Source: Alphaproteobacteria bacterium (GTDB taxonomy: Bacteria; Pseudomonadota; Alphaproteobacteria; Micropepsales; Micropepsaceae). From it: a stretch of 64,000 bases of DNA. Numbering within the stretch: the stretch's first letter is position 1; the number at the start of each line of letters is the position of its first letter. Positions 26,065 to 34,401 of the stretch are shown here, piece after piece. Under the pieces are notes generated by a model. That model was not told where the DNA came from and did no database searches. It saw only the letters and a program-made list of their open reading frames with translations. The DNA lies in NCBI GenBank assembly GCA_020852655.1, contig JADZAI010000016.1:1-64000 (forward strand), written 5' to 3'. The position numbers and the translations under genes are program-made.

Positions 26065-27316
26065 AAGCCGCAACAGCGTCGGCGTCGTCGAGCCGCTGCA
26101 ACCGAAGCAGGCGCGGCGAAAGGATCGGCAGGATGCCGCAGAGCTGGATGGCGACGCCGGCGGCGACCGCCGGCAGCACGCCGAGCCAGCTCGCCAGCGG
26201 CACGGCGATCAGTGAGCCCGTCAGCAGCGAAACCGCGTGCATGGTCACGAAGGCCGCGTTCACCCGGCCGAGCAGGGCCGGCGCCGCGGCGGTCTGGCGC
26301 AGCGTCGTCCCGAGGATCGAGAAGGCCGAGCCGAAGGCGTCGCCCACCAACTGGTGCGCGGCCAGCATGGCGATGGCGAGGACCGGCCCGGCCTGGAGCG
26401 ACAGCGGGAGGAGGATCGCCGCACCCATGTTGAGCGCGATGAACAGCAGCAGCGCCGGTCCCACACCCAGCGCGCGCACGGCCGGGCCGACGATGATCGC
26501 CCCGACGAACGCCCCGATGCCGCCGACGCCGATGATGAGCCCGACGATCTCGATGCCGAGGCCGAGCGTCCGCAGCGCGAACAGCATATAGAGCGCGGCG
26601 AAGAAGCCCCAGCCCGTCATGCCGATGAGCTCGGAGAGAAAGATCGGGCGGATATGGGCATTGCCCCAGATGGCGCCGAGCCCGGCCCAGGGACTTTCCG
26701 GTGCTTCCGCCGGCGCGGCGACCGTTTCCGGCACGCGGATTCGCATGAGGAACAGCGCCGACCACAGGAAGGACAGCGCGTCGATGAGGATGGCGACGGG
26801 CGCCGTGAAGATCTGGATCAGGAAGCCGGCCATGCCGGGGCCGCCGATCTCGGCGATCGATTCGGTGGCCGCCAGCTTGGTGTTGCCTTCCGCCAACTGG
26901 TGCCGCCCCACGACCGAGGGCAGGAAGGATTGGTCGGCGATCTGGAACAGCGCCGCCGCGGCGCCGGCTAGGAACGCGACGACGTAGAGCTGGGCCATCG
27001 ACAGGAGGCCGAGCCAGGCGGCAGCGGGGATCGACGCGACCAGCCCCGCCCGCGCCAGATCGGCCGCGATCAGCAGCGGCCGCTTGCGGGCGCGGTCGAT
27101 GAAGCGGCTGGCGACGAGGCCGGTCAGGATCGCCGGCGCGACCGACAGCGCACCGAGCAGCGCGACCTCGCCGTCGGGCGCCCCGAGCAGCAGGATCGCG
27201 AGCGCCGGCATGGCCGTTCGGGTGATCCGGCTGCCGAAGGCGCTGACGATCTGGGCCGCCCAGAGATTGAGGAAATCGCGGTGCCGCCAGAGGCCGCGAT
27301 CGGGCCAGAGCTGCAT
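26045..27316 (-). CDS. MFS transporter (MFS_3/EntS-like)
   Basis: A 423-residue, twelve-helix major facilitator of the EntS-like group: FLNLWAAQIVSAFGSRITR at the start and the loop FIDRARKRPLLIAADLARAG. Members export siderophores, macrolides or drugs. The start at 27316 (MQLWPDRGLW) places the family N terminus correctly; an ATG at 27373 is an alternative. The gene sits in inverse orientation between the binding-protein gene and the permease genes of the amine importer. Confidence 0.83.
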   Translation of the reverse strand: MQLWPDRGLWRHRDFLNLWAAQIVSAFGSRITRTAMPALAILLLGAPDGEVALLGALSVAPAILTGLVASRFIDRARKRPLLIAADLARAGLVASIPAAAWLGLLSMAQLYVVAFLAGAAAALFQIADQSFLPSVVGRHQLAEGNTKLAATESIAEIGGPGMAGFLIQIFTAPVAILIDALSFLWSALFLMRIRVPETVAAPAEAPESPWAGLGAIWGNAHIRPIFLSELIGMTGWGFFAALYMLFALRTLGLGIEIVGLIIGVGGIGAFVGAIIVGPAVRALGVGPALLLFIALNMGAAILLPLSLQAGPVLAIAMLAAHQLVGDAFGSAFSILGTTLRQTAAAPALLGRVNAAFVTMHAVSLLTGSLIAVPLASWLGVLPAVAAGVAIQLCGILPILSPRLLRLQRLDDADAVAAFDPPLR

Positions 27317-27378
27317 CGGACCGGGTTTCGCTTCTTTGTTCAGGCGCGGCCTTATAGATTGGCGGTGATTCATCCGCC

Positions 27379-28584
27379 ATGCCGCAACCTCCCCTTCGCC
27401 CTGCTGCGACACGACGCCGTCAGGGTCTGCTCCTGACGTTGCCGCTGCTCGCCTTTATCGCGGTGTTCTTCGCGGCGCCCATCGGCACGATGCTGTGGCG
27501 CAGCGTCGCCAATCCCCTGCCCGCCGCGCTGTTGCCGCGCACCACGGCGGCGCTGGCCGAGTGGGACCCGGCGGCGCTTCCCGCCGAGGGTACTTTCGCC
27601 GCGCTGGTGGAAGACCTGAAGGCGCTGCCGGAGCGCCAGGATGCCGCTCGGCTGGGCGCCCAGCTCAATTTCGATCTCGGCGGCCTCAACTCGGCGATCC
27701 GCAAGACGGCGCGCGAGGCGCAGAAGCTCCAGCCGCCTTACGCCGAGAGCCTGCCGAAGCTCGACGCGGCGTGGGGCAGGACGGCGACCTGGGCGGCGAT
27801 CAGGGTCGGGACGCAGGCGCTGACGGGGAAGAATTATCTCGCCGCGCTGGATCTTCGCACCGGTGCGGATCTCCGCATCGTGCCGGCCCCGGAGAACGAG
27901 CGCATCTATCTCATGCTGTTCGCCCGCACGGCCTGGGTCGCGGGCCTCGTGACGGCGCTCTGCCTGGTGCTCGGCTATCCGCTGGCGCATGTGCTGGCGA
28001 CGGCGAGCCCGCGAGTCGCCGGGGTGCTGATGATCCTGCTGCTGCTGCCGTTCTGGACTTCGCTGCTGGTGCGCACGACGGCGTGGATCGTACTGCTCCA
28101 GAGCCAGGGCGTCGTCAACGACCTGCTGGTCTGGCTCGGCCTCATCGACGACACGGCGCGGGTGCAGCTCGTCTACAACATGACCGGCACGCTGATCGCG
28201 ATGACCCAGATCCTGCTGCCCTTCATGGTGCTGCCGCTCTATTCGGTGATGAAGACCATCCCGCCGACCTATCTGCGCGCAGCCTCGTCGATGGGGGCGC
28301 GGCCGCTCCAGGGCTTCCGGCGCGTCTATCTGCCGATGACGATGCCGGGCGTCGCGGCGGGCGGCCTGCTCGTCTTCATCCTGGCGGTCGGCTATTACAT
28401 CACCCCGGCGCTGGTCGGCGGCGCCAGCGGCCAGCTCATCTCGAACTGGATCGCCTATCACATGCAGCAATCGCTGAACTGGGGCCTCGCCGCGGCGCTC
28501 GGCGCGCTGCTGCTGTTCGCCGTGGTGCTGCTCTATCTCGTCTTCAACCGGATCGCCGGCGCCGACCGGCTGCGCTTCGGATGA
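27379..28584 (+). CDS. potB: PotB-like ABC transporter permease with periplasmic insert
   Basis: A 401-residue permease. The first helix (LLLTLPLLAFIAVFFAAPIGTML) is followed by a long hydrophilic segment, residues ~40-175, before the remaining helices. The EAA loop is seen around YLRAASSMGARPLQGFRRVY. The insert is longer than in E. coli PotB but occurs in the alphaproteobacterial PotB/FbcP relatives. It starts 63 bases from the start of the divergent MFS gene and its stop overlaps the next gene (ATGA). Confidence 0.85.
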   Translation: MPQPPLRPAATRRRQGLLLTLPLLAFIAVFFAAPIGTMLWRSVANPLPAALLPRTTAALAEWDPAALPAEGTFAALVEDLKALPERQDAARLGAQLNFDLGGLNSAIRKTAREAQKLQPPYAESLPKLDAAWGRTATWAAIRVGTQALTGKNYLAALDLRTGADLRIVPAPENERIYLMLFARTAWVAGLVTALCLVLGYPLAHVLATASPRVAGVLMILLLLPFWTSLLVRTTAWIVLLQSQGVVNDLLVWLGLIDDTARVQLVYNMTGTLIAMTQILLPFMVLPLYSVMKTIPPTYLRAASSMGARPLQGFRRVYLPMTMPGVAAGGLLVFILAVGYYITPALVGGASGQLISNWIAYHMQQSLNWGLAAALGALLLFAVVLLYLVFNRIAGADRLRFG

Positions 28585-29396
28585 CGCCCTGGCGCATCCT
28601 CACGCGGCTGATGGCGGGCATCGCGCTGCTGTTCCTCGTCGCGCCGCTGCTGGTGATCATCCCGCTCTCGTTCAACGCGGAGCCCTTCTTCACCTTCACG
28701 CCGAAGATGCTGGCCTTCGATCCGGCGGGCTATTCGCTGCGCTGGTACCGGGCGATCGCCGACGACCCGGTGTGGAGCCAGGCGCTCGCCAACAGCCTGA
28801 TCATCGGCGGCGCGGCGACGGCGATCGCGACGGTGCTGGGCACGCTGGCGGCGATGGGCCTGGCGCGCGGCGACGCGCCGTTCAAGGGCCTCATCATGGG
28901 GCTCATCATCTCGCCGATGATCACCCCGATCGTGATCTCCGCGGCGGGGATGTATTTCTTCTATTCCGACCTCCGCCTCGCCCAGACCCATCTCGGCCTG
29001 ATCGTCGCGCATGCGGCGCTCGGCGTGCCGTTCGTCGTCATCACCGTGACGGCGTCGCTGACCGGCTATGACTGGAACCTCAGCCGCGCGGGGGCGAGCC
29101 TCGGCGCGCCGCCGCTCGTCACCTTCTTCCGCATCACGCTGCCGCTGATCCTGCCGGGGGTCGTTTCGGGCGCGCTCTTCGCCTTCGCGACCTCGTTCGA
29201 CGAGGTGGTGACGGTGCTGTTCCTCGGCGGGCCTGACCAGGTGACGATCCCGCGCAAGATGTGGTCGGGCATCCGCGAACAGATCAGCCCCGCCATCCTC
29301 GCCGCCGCGACGCTCCTCATCTGCGTCGCCATCGTGCTGCTCGTCTGCGTCGAATGGCTGCGGCGCCGCGGCGAGCGGCTGGCGACGCAGCGGTGA
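28581..29396 (+). CDS. potC: PotC-like ABC transporter permease
   Basis: A 271-residue permease with six hydrophobic segments, the second permease of the amine importer. The EAA loop is seen around RAGASLGAPPLVTFFRITLP. It begins at 28581 inside the potB stop and ends with TGA inside the GTG start of the next gene. The chain potB-potC-kinase is thus translationally coupled. Confidence 0.87.
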   Translation: MTPWRILTRLMAGIALLFLVAPLLVIIPLSFNAEPFFTFTPKMLAFDPAGYSLRWYRAIADDPVWSQALANSLIIGGAATAIATVLGTLAAMGLARGDAPFKGLIMGLIISPMITPIVISAAGMYFFYSDLRLAQTHLGLIVAHAALGVPFVVITVTASLTGYDWNLSRAGASLGAPPLVTFFRITLPLILPGVVSGALFAFATSFDEVVTVLFLGGPDQVTIPRKMWSGIREQISPAILAAATLLICVAIVLLVCVEWLRRRGERLATQR

Positions 29397-29905
29397 GCCT
29401 CCTCGTCATCTTCCGCGGGCTGCCGGGCAGCGGAAAATCGACGCTGGCCGCGGCGCTTGCCAAGGCCGAGGGCATGGCGCTGGTCCGCGCCGACACCATC
29501 GAACAGGCGATGCGGGATTCGGACTATGCGCCCGCCGACATCGGCCCGCTCGGCTATCTCGCCGCAGCCGCCACGGCGCGCGAGAATCTGAAGCTGGGCC
29601 TCGGTGTCGTCGCCGACTCGGTGAACCCGCTGCGCATCACCCACGAGATGTGGCGCCAGGCGGCACGCGACGCGGGCGCGCCGTTCCTCGATATCGAAGT
29701 CGTGTGCTCGGATAGGTCCGAACACCGCCGCCGCGTGGAGACGCGCCTCATCGACGTCCCTGGCCTCGCCCGCGTGAGCTGGGCGGAGGTGGAGGCGCGG
29801 GAATACGAGAAGGGCGAGGTTGACCTTCGCATCGACACCGCCGGGCGCCCGTTGGAGGACTGCCTGCGCGCGCTGTTGCGGGTGGTGCGCGAGCGGGCGC
29901 GCTAG
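29393..29905 (+). CDS. AAA/P-loop kinase-like protein
   Basis: A 170-residue P-loop protein. The Walker A motif is GLPGSGKST at about residues 9-17, a switch aspartate follows in RADTIEQAM, and an R-rich lid region is visible (SDRSEHRRRVETRL). The plan matches small metabolite or nucleotide kinases. The start is GTG at 29393, overlapping the permease stop. The substrate is unknown; coupling to an importer suggests phosphorylation of the imported or derived compound, but this is inference. Confidence 0.75.
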   Translation: MSLLVIFRGLPGSGKSTLAAALAKAEGMALVRADTIEQAMRDSDYAPADIGPLGYLAAAATARENLKLGLGVVADSVNPLRITHEMWRQAARDAGAPFLDIEVVCSDRSEHRRRVETRLIDVPGLARVSWAEVEAREYEKGEVDLRIDTAGRPLEDCLRALLRVVRERAR

Positions 29906-29949
29906 CCGCGCCGGCGCCCCGTTTGAAGCATCACGGCATGGGTCCTCGG

Positions 29950-30226
29950 GTCTCGGCCACGGCTGTCCGGTTGGAGCTGCGCTGTTGGGCCAGCCCCCCG
30001 CCGTCGGCGCCGGACTTGTTCCACGGCTGTCCGGTTCGCTTTGCGGTCTGTGCCTTACCCCCACTTGTCATCGCCGGACTTGTTCCGGCGAGCCATCGTT
30101 CCGCCGCACGAAAAGCTTGGTTTCGCGGCGCGGCGGTCGCAGCAGCGCATGTCCTGCAATTGCTCGTGCGACTGCACCATGGCTCGCCGGAACAAGTCCG
30201 GCGATGACAATTTGGGGTGTGAAGGG
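29950..30226. repeat. Dispersed ~217-bp repeat, copy A, with long inverted arms
   Basis: No gene is visible between 29906 and 30274. Bases 30009-30226 closely match 52662-52877 in the same orientation. Inside the unit, 30065-30096 and 30179-30210 are perfect 32-nt inverted copies (starting TTGTCATCGCCGGACTTG) around an 82-nt spacer, able to form a large stem-loop. A shorter related piece (CCACGGCTGTCCGG) precedes at about 29954. The arms themselves are near-palindromic at GCCGGA/TCCGGC. It resembles a non-autonomous repeat family of the REP/MITE type. Confidence 0.85.
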
Positions 30227-30274
30227 CGGCGATGGTTTCGGCGGCGCGCGCGACAGATGAGATCTGGCCGGCGC

Positions 30275-30598
30275 TCAGATGGGGGCTTCGCAGGTGGATC
30301 TAACTGCACCTTTGAACTTCGAAAGCCGCTTGCCTCGATCGGCGCCGGCACCATTGATCGCCGGGCCGCTTGTCTGTGTGTAGCCCTGCTCAAGGCACGA
30401 CATCACGCATTGCGCATAAGCCTGCCCGGCGAGCCCACGTTGGCCGGCCAGCAAGCCGCCGCCGTAGTCCACGATGCAGAAGGCCCGGTGGCCGTCAGCT
30501 TTGCGCTCGAACTCGGCGCCCATGAAGCCATCGCCAAAGAACAGGCCCACGCAGCCACCTAGCGGCAGAGCCGCGGCACCAAGGGCCAGCCACCTCAT
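30275..30598 (-). CDS. Small predicted lipoprotein
   Basis: A 107-residue protein with a lipoprotein signal peptide: WLALGAAALPLGGC, with the lipobox LGGC at residues 13-16. The rest is hydrophilic with four more cysteines (FCIVDYG, AQCVMSCLEQG, STCE) that could form disulfides in the periplasm. I do not recognise the family. Its start overlaps by four bases the upstream SnoaL-like gene, so the two share an operon. Confidence 0.65.
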   Translation of the reverse strand: MRWLALGAAALPLGGCVGLFFGDGFMGAEFERKADGHRAFCIVDYGGGLLAGQRGLAGQAYAQCVMSCLEQGYTQTSGPAINGAGADRGKRLSKFKGAVRSTCEAPI

Positions 30599-30993
30599 CC
30601 CGCGCCGCCGCCCGTCAGTTGTGCGGCCATCAGCCGGTGCAGCAGGTTGATCGCCTTCAGGGGCCGGATCATCACCTTGAAATGGGCGATATGCGCGCCG
30701 CCGGGGGTGCAGGTGATGATGTCGACGCCGTTGATCGCGATGCCCTCGATCCCGGTGGTGAACTCAAGCACCGCGCCGGTGTCGTTGCGCCACTCGCCGA
30801 CATAGGAAAAGCCGGGCCCGCCCAGCACCTTCTCGGCGCCCGCAAGATATTTGAATGCCATCTCGCGTCCGCGCTGCGGCGTGTGCACCACCGGACTTTC
30901 GAAGACCGCCTCGGGGGCGAGCAGATCCCAGAGCAGCGCCGGGTCGCGCTGCTTCATGTAGCTGTGCCAACGCGCGATCGCCGGCAGATGCAT
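30595..30993 (-). CDS. SnoaL/NTF2-like protein
   Basis: A 132-residue protein of the nuclear transport factor 2-like fold: an N-terminal helix pair (WHSYMKQRDPALLWDLLAPEAVFESP), then beta strands with EFTTGIEGIAINGVDI. Members are small cyclases, isomerases or dehydratases, or non-catalytic. It lies 26 bases downstream of the nitronate monooxygenase gene and overlaps the lipoprotein gene start, forming a three-gene unit. No catalytic residue can be assigned. Confidence 0.75.
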   Translation of the reverse strand: MHLPAIARWHSYMKQRDPALLWDLLAPEAVFESPVVHTPQRGREMAFKYLAGAEKVLGGPGFSYVGEWRNDTGAVLEFTTGIEGIAINGVDIITCTPGGAHIAHFKVMIRPLKAINLLHRLMAAQLTGGGAG

Positions 30994-31019
30994 CGGCGCT
31001 CCCTCTCCCCTCTCTGGCC

Positions 31020-32000
31020 CTACGCCGCTTCGGCGGCGCGGCCGGTGAACAGCGCCCCCATCGCCGCCTCATACTCGCGGCGGAGCTGGTCGATGATTTC
31101 GGCGGCGGGCGGGGCCGACGAGATCTGGCCGACGCCCTGGCCGGCGCCCCAGATGTCGCGCCAGGCCTTCTTCTCGGTGTTGCCGCCCGAGCCGAAATTC
31201 ATCTTCGACTTGTCGGACTGCGGAAGATTGTTGGGGTCGAGCCCGGCGGCGGCGATCGACGGAGCGAGATAGTTGCCGTGCACGCCGGTGAAGAGGTTGG
31301 AGTAGACGATGTCGCCCGCCGTCGCGTCGATGATCGACTGCTTGTAGGCTTCGGGCGCGTTGCCTTCGGCGCTCGCGACGAAGCGCGTGCCGAGATAGGC
31401 GAGGTCGGCGCCGAGCGCCTGCGCCGCCAGCACCGACGCGCCCGAGGCGATCGAGCCCGAGAGCAGGATCGTGCCCTTGAAGAACTGCTTCACCTCCGGC
31501 ACGAGCGCGAAGGGCGAAAGCGTGCCGGCATGGCCGCCGGCCCCGGCGCAGACCAGGATCAGCCCGTCGACGCCCTCGTCCGCTGCCTTCTTCGCGTGCT
31601 TGATGTTGACGACATCGTGCCAGATCAGGCCGCCCGCCGCGTGCATCTTGTCGACGACGAATTTCGGCGCACGCAGGCTGGTGATGGTGATCGGCACCTC
31701 GTGCTCGGCGCAGACATCGACGTCATGCTCCAGCCGGTCGTTCGAGGAATGGGCGATCTGGTTCACCGCGAAGGGCGCTGCCTTGCGGCCGGTCTTCGCC
31801 TCCCACTCCGCGAGTTCGCCCTTGATGCGCTTCAGCCATTCGCCGAGCTGCGGCGCGGGCCGCGCGTTCAGCGCCGGGAAGGAGCCGACGATGCCGGCCT
31901 TGCACTGGGCGACCACCAGCTCCGGGCCGGAGACGATAAAGAGCGGCGCCCCGACGACGGGCACCGTCAGGCGGCCCTGGAGCATGGCGGGAAGAGACAT
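31020..32000 (-). CDS. Nitronate monooxygenase family protein
   Basis: A 326-residue FMN-dependent TIM-barrel enzyme of the nitronate monooxygenase (2-nitropropane dioxygenase) group. FMN-binding stretches are GAPLFIVSGPELVVAQ at the N terminus, ILVCAGAGGHAGTLSPFALVPEV with the catalytic-type histidine, and ILLSGSIASGASVLAAQ. The family oxidises alkyl nitronates; some members act as quinone or enoyl reductases. It is divergent from an HxlR-type regulator that probably controls it. Confidence 0.88.
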   Translation of the reverse strand: MSLPAMLQGRLTVPVVGAPLFIVSGPELVVAQCKAGIVGSFPALNARPAPQLGEWLKRIKGELAEWEAKTGRKAAPFAVNQIAHSSNDRLEHDVDVCAEHEVPITITSLRAPKFVVDKMHAAGGLIWHDVVNIKHAKKAADEGVDGLILVCAGAGGHAGTLSPFALVPEVKQFFKGTILLSGSIASGASVLAAQALGADLAYLGTRFVASAEGNAPEAYKQSIIDATAGDIVYSNLFTGVHGNYLAPSIAAAGLDPNNLPQSDKSKMNFGSGGNTEKKAWRDIWGAGQGVGQISSAPPAAEIIDQLRREYEAAMGALFTGRAAEAA

Positions 32001-32104
32001 GGGCGTATTCCTCGAAGATGGCGTGATGGCGGGAAGCTAGGCGAGGCCGCGGGCTTTGGCGACTCCGCAGGCCCGGAAAGAAGGCGGTCGTCGGCGCCCG
32101 CCGA

Positions 32105-32139
32105 TTGGTTCAAAGGCAGGACTATTTCTTTTGGTTCAA
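32105..32139. promoter_or_regulatory. Two 9-bp direct repeats, likely HxlR-type operator
   Basis: TTGGTTCAA occurs at 32105-32113 and again at 32131-32139, with starts 26 bases apart, about two and a half helical turns. The pair lies in the 164-bp interval between the nitronate monooxygenase gene and the regulator. HxlR-type proteins bind as dimers to such sites, and autoregulation with control of the divergent neighbour is common. Confidence 0.45.
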
Positions 32140-32164
32140 TAACGCAACCGTGTTACGCAGCGTC

Positions 32165-32605
32165 ATGAAACGCACGCGCCTGAACCGGTTGCCCTGCCCC
32201 ATCGCCCGCTCGATGGACATCATCGGCGAATGGTGGAGCCTGCTGATCCTGCGCGAATGCTTCAGCGGCACGACGCGCTTCGACGATTTCCAGAAGAATC
32301 TCGGCGTTTCGAAGAACACGCTGACGGCGCGGCTGGCGAAGCTGGTGAAGCGCGGCGTGCTGAAGCGCGTGCCGGTCGAGCCCGGCGCCAAGCGCCGCCA
32401 CTACAAGCTGACCGAGATGGGCAAGGAGCTCTACGTCGTCTTCGTCGCCTTGCGCCAATGGGGCGACAAATGGACCTTCGACGGCAAGATGCCGCCTCAC
32501 GCCGTGGTGGAACGCAGCAACGGACGGGCCGTCGCACCGGTGGAGGTGCGGAGCACCGACGGCCGGGTTCTCAAACCGAGGGATACCTGGCTGGTGGCGC
32601 TGTAG
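32165..32605 (+). CDS. HxlR family transcriptional regulator
   Basis: A 146-residue winged-helix regulator of the HxlR type: CPIARSMDIIGEWWSLLILRECF, then FDDFQKNLGVSKNTLTARLA as the recognition helix region, and the wing KRRHYKLTEMGKELY. The family senses aldehydes, quinones or electrophiles and usually controls the divergent gene. The ATG at 32165 begins the family core; an upstream in-frame GTG would add 20 non-conserved residues that cover the operator repeats. Confidence 0.9.
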   Translation: MKRTRLNRLPCPIARSMDIIGEWWSLLILRECFSGTTRFDDFQKNLGVSKNTLTARLAKLVKRGVLKRVPVEPGAKRRHYKLTEMGKELYVVFVALRQWGDKWTFDGKMPPHAVVERSNGRAVAPVEVRSTDGRVLKPRDTWLVAL

Positions 32606-32911
32606 CCCATCCCTGCCCTTTTATGGGCGGGGCAATCGCCTGTGGCTTGTCTTCCCCCAGCGGAGGCGAAGCCGGAGCGGTGCGGGGGAAGATGTCGCGA
32701 AGCGACAGAAGGGGGTAAAGCGCGCTTCAGCGCGCCCATAACCGCCTGCCGCAGGCTCCGCCTCAGCCTTTTTTCAGTGCGCCCTCCCGGGCGCCCCCTT
32801 CCGCCCCCTTCGGGGGCACCTTCCCCCGATCCGCGCGCCTGCGGCGCGCTGGGGGAAGGGAAATTCGCCATATGCGAGCGCCCTCCCTTTTATGGGGAGA
32901 GACGAGGGATC
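32606..32911. repeat. Palindrome-rich intergenic mosaic
   Basis: No gene is visible. The stretch is a chain of hairpins: CTTCCCCC (32651-32658) with GGGGGAAG (32684-32691), GCGCGCTTCAGCGCGC near 32720, a CGGAGCCTGCGGCAGGC-type stem near 32742-32762, GCCCTCCCGGGCGC near 32781, and CTTCCCCC (32820-32827) with GGGGGAAG (32851-32858). The recurring CTTCCCCC/GGGGGAAG ends mark a repetitive palindrome family. It separates the HxlR gene from the convergent dioxygenase gene. Confidence 0.75.
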
Positions 32912-34270
32912 TCAGACCCCCGGGCACCAGCTCCCGTGGAAGCCCTGGGGTACGCGGCGGGGCAGGAGCACGCGAGCCTGGGTTTCCAGCGTCGCGGCGT
33001 CGAGGATCCAGAAGTCCGACGTGTCGCGCGCCTTGTCGTAGACGAAGCCCATCAGCCAGCCGTCGTCTTCCGCGGCCTCGGCATGCTTCGGGGCATGGAC
33101 GAATTCCGACATCATCGCCTGCACACCGAAGTCGCGGTGGGTTCGCACGCCGGTCTTGAGGTCGTAGCGGGCGAGCTGGCTGAAATCGAGCTCGCGCTCC
33201 GCCGTCTCGTCCGGGTTCATCGGCGCGTAGGCGTAGCGATAGGGCAGCCCGGTCAGCCGCTCGTCGATGCGGGGAAATTCGATGGCCCGGTGGTCGATCC
33301 GGCTCTCGGTCGCGACCGTGGCGCCGGGCTTCACGGTCCAGCGATGCAGGAAGGCCGGATCGAAATTCTTGCCCGAATCGCGACGCCACAATTCGTTGTA
33401 GCGCGCGACATCGAGCACGATGGTGCCGTCCGGCTCCTCATAGGCGTTCGAGACGTGGAAGACATAGTTCTGCTTCACGCTGATCCAGCGCGTCTCCGAT
33501 GCCGGCCGGCCGCGCTCCAGGATGCCGAGCCGCGCCGGATAGGCATCGTCGAAGGCGTAGGGCATCGTCCCGGCCATCGCGCGCTCGATGTCGAACACGA
33601 CCGGCAGGTCCATGAAGATCGCGTGATGCCGGGTGATCGCGAAGTCGTGGATCATCGTCGGCCCGGTGACCGCGATCTCCTCGCGCTGGATGTAGTTGCC
33701 GTCCTTGTCGATCACGAAATAGACGAGCAGCGGCGCCTTCCAGTCATAGCCGAAGGCGTGCATCTCGCCGGTCTCGGGGCAGATATGGGGATGCGCGGTG
33801 AAGGCGCTGTCGAGCTTGCCGCCGAAATTCGTGGTGCCGAGCGTTTCAAGGTCCGGCGAAACGCGCGTCGGGAAGCTCGATTCGACGAGGGCGTAGATCG
33901 ATGTGCCGTGCGGCACGACATGGGTGTTGGCGACGCCGACGGTGCGGTCGGTGGTGCCGAACTCGTCGCGCATGCGAGCCCCTTCGAGCGCGCGCGTCCT
34001 GACCCAGCGATTGCGGTACCAGTGTGCCTTGCCGCCGCCGAGGCGCAGGCCGTGCAGCATGCCGTCGCCCATGAACCAGTGGCCGGGCACACCCTTGCCC
34101 GCCGGCGGGTTCGGGCCGTTGCGGAGATAGACGCCGTCGAGGCCGTCCGGCACGCGGCCCTCGACCTTGAGGTCGAAGCTCTCGATCTCGTCCTGCACCG
34201 GCGCGTAGTTGCCGCGCATGTAGAAGGGCAGCTTCCTCTCTGCCTGCGGTGCGTCCATTTCCAAGGTCAT
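32912..34270 (-). CDS. Carotenoid oxygenase family protein (RPE65/lignostilbene dioxygenase-like)
   Basis: A 452-residue seven-bladed beta-propeller dioxygenase. The four iron-ligand histidines of the family can be placed in AHPHICPETGE, MIHDFAITRHH, YVFHVSNAYEE and the C-terminal GFHGSW. Members cleave carbon-carbon double bonds of carotenoids, apocarotenoids or stilbenes, giving two aldehydes. The start has GGGGGAGGA a few bases upstream. The nearby aldo/keto reductase and aldehyde dehydrogenase could handle such aldehydes. No carotenoid biosynthesis genes are nearby, so a catabolic role is more likely. Confidence 0.9.
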   Translation of the reverse strand: MTLEMDAPQAERKLPFYMRGNYAPVQDEIESFDLKVEGRVPDGLDGVYLRNGPNPPAGKGVPGHWFMGDGMLHGLRLGGGKAHWYRNRWVRTRALEGARMRDEFGTTDRTVGVANTHVVPHGTSIYALVESSFPTRVSPDLETLGTTNFGGKLDSAFTAHPHICPETGEMHAFGYDWKAPLLVYFVIDKDGNYIQREEIAVTGPTMIHDFAITRHHAIFMDLPVVFDIERAMAGTMPYAFDDAYPARLGILERGRPASETRWISVKQNYVFHVSNAYEEPDGTIVLDVARYNELWRRDSGKNFDPAFLHRWTVKPGATVATESRIDHRAIEFPRIDERLTGLPYRYAYAPMNPDETAERELDFSQLARYDLKTGVRTHRDFGVQAMMSEFVHAPKHAEAAEDDGWLMGFVYDKARDTSDFWILDAATLETQARVLLPRRVPQGFHGSWCPGV

Positions 34271-34299
34271 CGCATCCTCCCCCTGACCATCTTGTCAGT

Positions 34300-34311
34300 G
34301 TCTAGATAGAC
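34300..34311. promoter_or_regulatory. Inverted repeat between dioxygenase and aldo/keto reductase genes
   Basis: GTCTAGATAGAC has perfect five-base arms (GTCTA/TAGAC) around GA. It lies 30 bases upstream of the dioxygenase start and 90 bases before the divergent reductase start, in operator position. No regulator gene is adjacent. Confidence 0.35.
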
Positions 34312-34401
34312 CCTATGCCCACCGCCCCGGCTTGTCGAGCGGGACGCGGGCGCCCAATCGCGCTAGCGTGACGAGCGCTGCATTTACGGACGGAGGAAGC
34401 G

